Position numbers and translations under genes: made by a program. A stretch of 64,000 bases of DNA from the NCBI RefSeq assembly GCF_017873675.1, contig NZ_JAGGKK010000002.1, forward strand, positions 186,001-250,000, written 5' to 3'. The notes below the pieces were generated by a model. It saw only the letters and a list, made by a program, of their open reading frames with translations, was not told the DNA's origin and did no database searches. The DNA is from Virgibacillus litoralis. GTDB taxonomy: Bacteria > Bacillota > Bacilli > Bacillales > Amphibacillaceae. Below are positions 63,264-64,000 of this stretch, one piece after another (positions within the stretch are counted from its first letter, which is position 1; every line of letters begins with the position of its first letter).

Positions 63264-64000
63264 ATGACAAACAGATTAGACACATTATTAAATGAACTAA
63301 AAAAGAACAACCTTGACAGTATGCTTGTCACATCTAAGGCAAACTTTTACTACTTAAGCAACTATTATACAGAACCACATGAACGTGTTATTGCTGTCTA
63401 TGTCAGTCAATATCATGATCCCTTATTAATGGTACCCTCAATGGAAGTAGAAGATGCAAAAAATGCTGGCTGGAGTTACGAAATAATTGGATACCAGGAC
63501 CATGAAAATCCCTGGAGCCTATTTCATGATTTTCTAAAACGAAATAATAGTATTCCACATTCAATTAGTCTTGAGCATAATCAGCTTACTTTGGATCGTT
63601 ACCATCAAATAATGGAAGTTCTTCCTGAAGCAGTTGTTTCAGACGGACAGGAAATATTAGCAAACTTGAGAGTTATCAAAAGCAAGAAAGAATATACACT
63701 CTTAAAACAAGCGGCTTCCCTGGCTGACTTTGGAGTAGAGACAGGAGTAAAAGCAATTAACGAAGGAGCTGGTGAGCTCGAAGTTATTGCAAAGATAGAA
63801 TTTGAGTTGAAAAAACAGGGAATTCAGCATATGTCGTTTTCAACAATGGCCTTATCAGGCGCTAAAACAGCGTCACCACATGGAACGCCCTCCATGAAGA
63901 AAATTGAAAAAGGAGATATGGTTCTATTTGATCTTGGCGTTATTTTTGAAGGCTATTGTTCTGACACTACAAGAACAGTTGCATATAAATCAATTACACC
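63264..64000 (+). CDS. M24 family Xaa-Pro peptidase, partial
   Basis: The gene begins at ATG 63264 after GAGGTG and is cut by the window end after about 245 residues. It has the creatinase-like N-terminal domain (about 1-120) and the start of the pita-bread peptidase domain with FSTMALSGAKTASPHG and the metal-ligand region LFDLGVIFEGYCSDTTRT. It would cleave Xaa-Pro bonds in peptides. A TATAAT box near 63229-63234 is the likely promoter. Confidence 0.92.
   Translation, partial: MTNRLDTLLNELKKNNLDSMLVTSKANFYYLSNYYTEPHERVIAVYVSQYHDPLLMVPSMEVEDAKNAGWSYEIIGYQDHENPWSLFHDFLKRNNSIPHSISLEHNQLTLDRYHQIMEVLPEAVVSDGQEILANLRVIKSKKEYTLLKQAASLADFGVETGVKAINEGAGELEVIAKIEFELKKQGIQHMSFSTMALSGAKTASPHGTPSMKKIEKGDMVLFDLGVIFEGYCSDTTRTVAYKSIT

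Overview
The window is a low-GC, AT-rich chromosomal segment of a spore-forming member of the Bacillaceae. The gene order follows the Bacillus subtilis ysdC-infC-thrS-dnaI-dnaB-nrdR-speD-gapB-coaE-mutM-polA-phoRP-mdh-icd-citZ-ytvI-fxsA-pyk-pfkA-accAD-ytsJ-dnaE-ytrHI-nrnA-ytpI-ytoI-ytkL backbone. The dispersed intergenic repeats and the sequence style suggest the Oceanobacillus/Virgibacillus/Lentibacillus group; that placement is inference.

Layout. 1-5.5 kb: an unrecognised membrane-anchored protein with a two-permease, one-ATPase ABC-2 exporter, then a lytic transglycosylase. 5.5-13 kb: M42 peptidase, dUTPase, a sigma-W-type ysdB operon, and the infC-rpmI-rplT operon (L20 leader, ATT start) followed by T-box-controlled thrS. 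13-24 kb: ytxC, primosome genes dnaI/dnaB, nrdR, speD/gapB with two CcpN-type boxes, and the polA-mutM-coaE repair operon. 24-43.8 kb: phoPR, TCA genes citZ-icd-mdh, glycolytic pfkA-pyk, accDA, malic enzyme with a GntR/FadR regulator and a matching palindrome, and dnaE. A degraded TnpB end lies between ytvI and fxsA. 43.8-48.3 kb: sporulation genes ytrHI, nrnA, ytpI, ytoI. 48.3-49.1 kb: a repeat-rich gene-free island.

49.1-58.2 kb: a full type IV pilus locus (pilB, pilT, pilC, major pilin, prepilin peptidase, pilM, pilN, pilO, two minor pilins and a divergent pilin-like protein). It is distinct from the usual Bacillus comG competence set and sits inside the conserved backbone next to ytkL. 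59-63.1 kb: a sigma-W-type operon encoding DUF4178, PspA, a DUF4247 lipoprotein, DUF350 and a membrane-fused spermidine-synthase-like enzyme. It looks like an envelope-stress system. The window ends inside an M24 peptidase gene.

Throughout runs a family of about 80-95 bp intergenic repeats (at least 12 full or partial copies) able to form two hairpins. Paired changes between copies preserve the stems. Most + strand copies sit close to terminators of minus-strand operons, and two sit inside the PspA operon. No tRNA, rRNA, CRISPR array, prophage or intact insertion sequence was seen.
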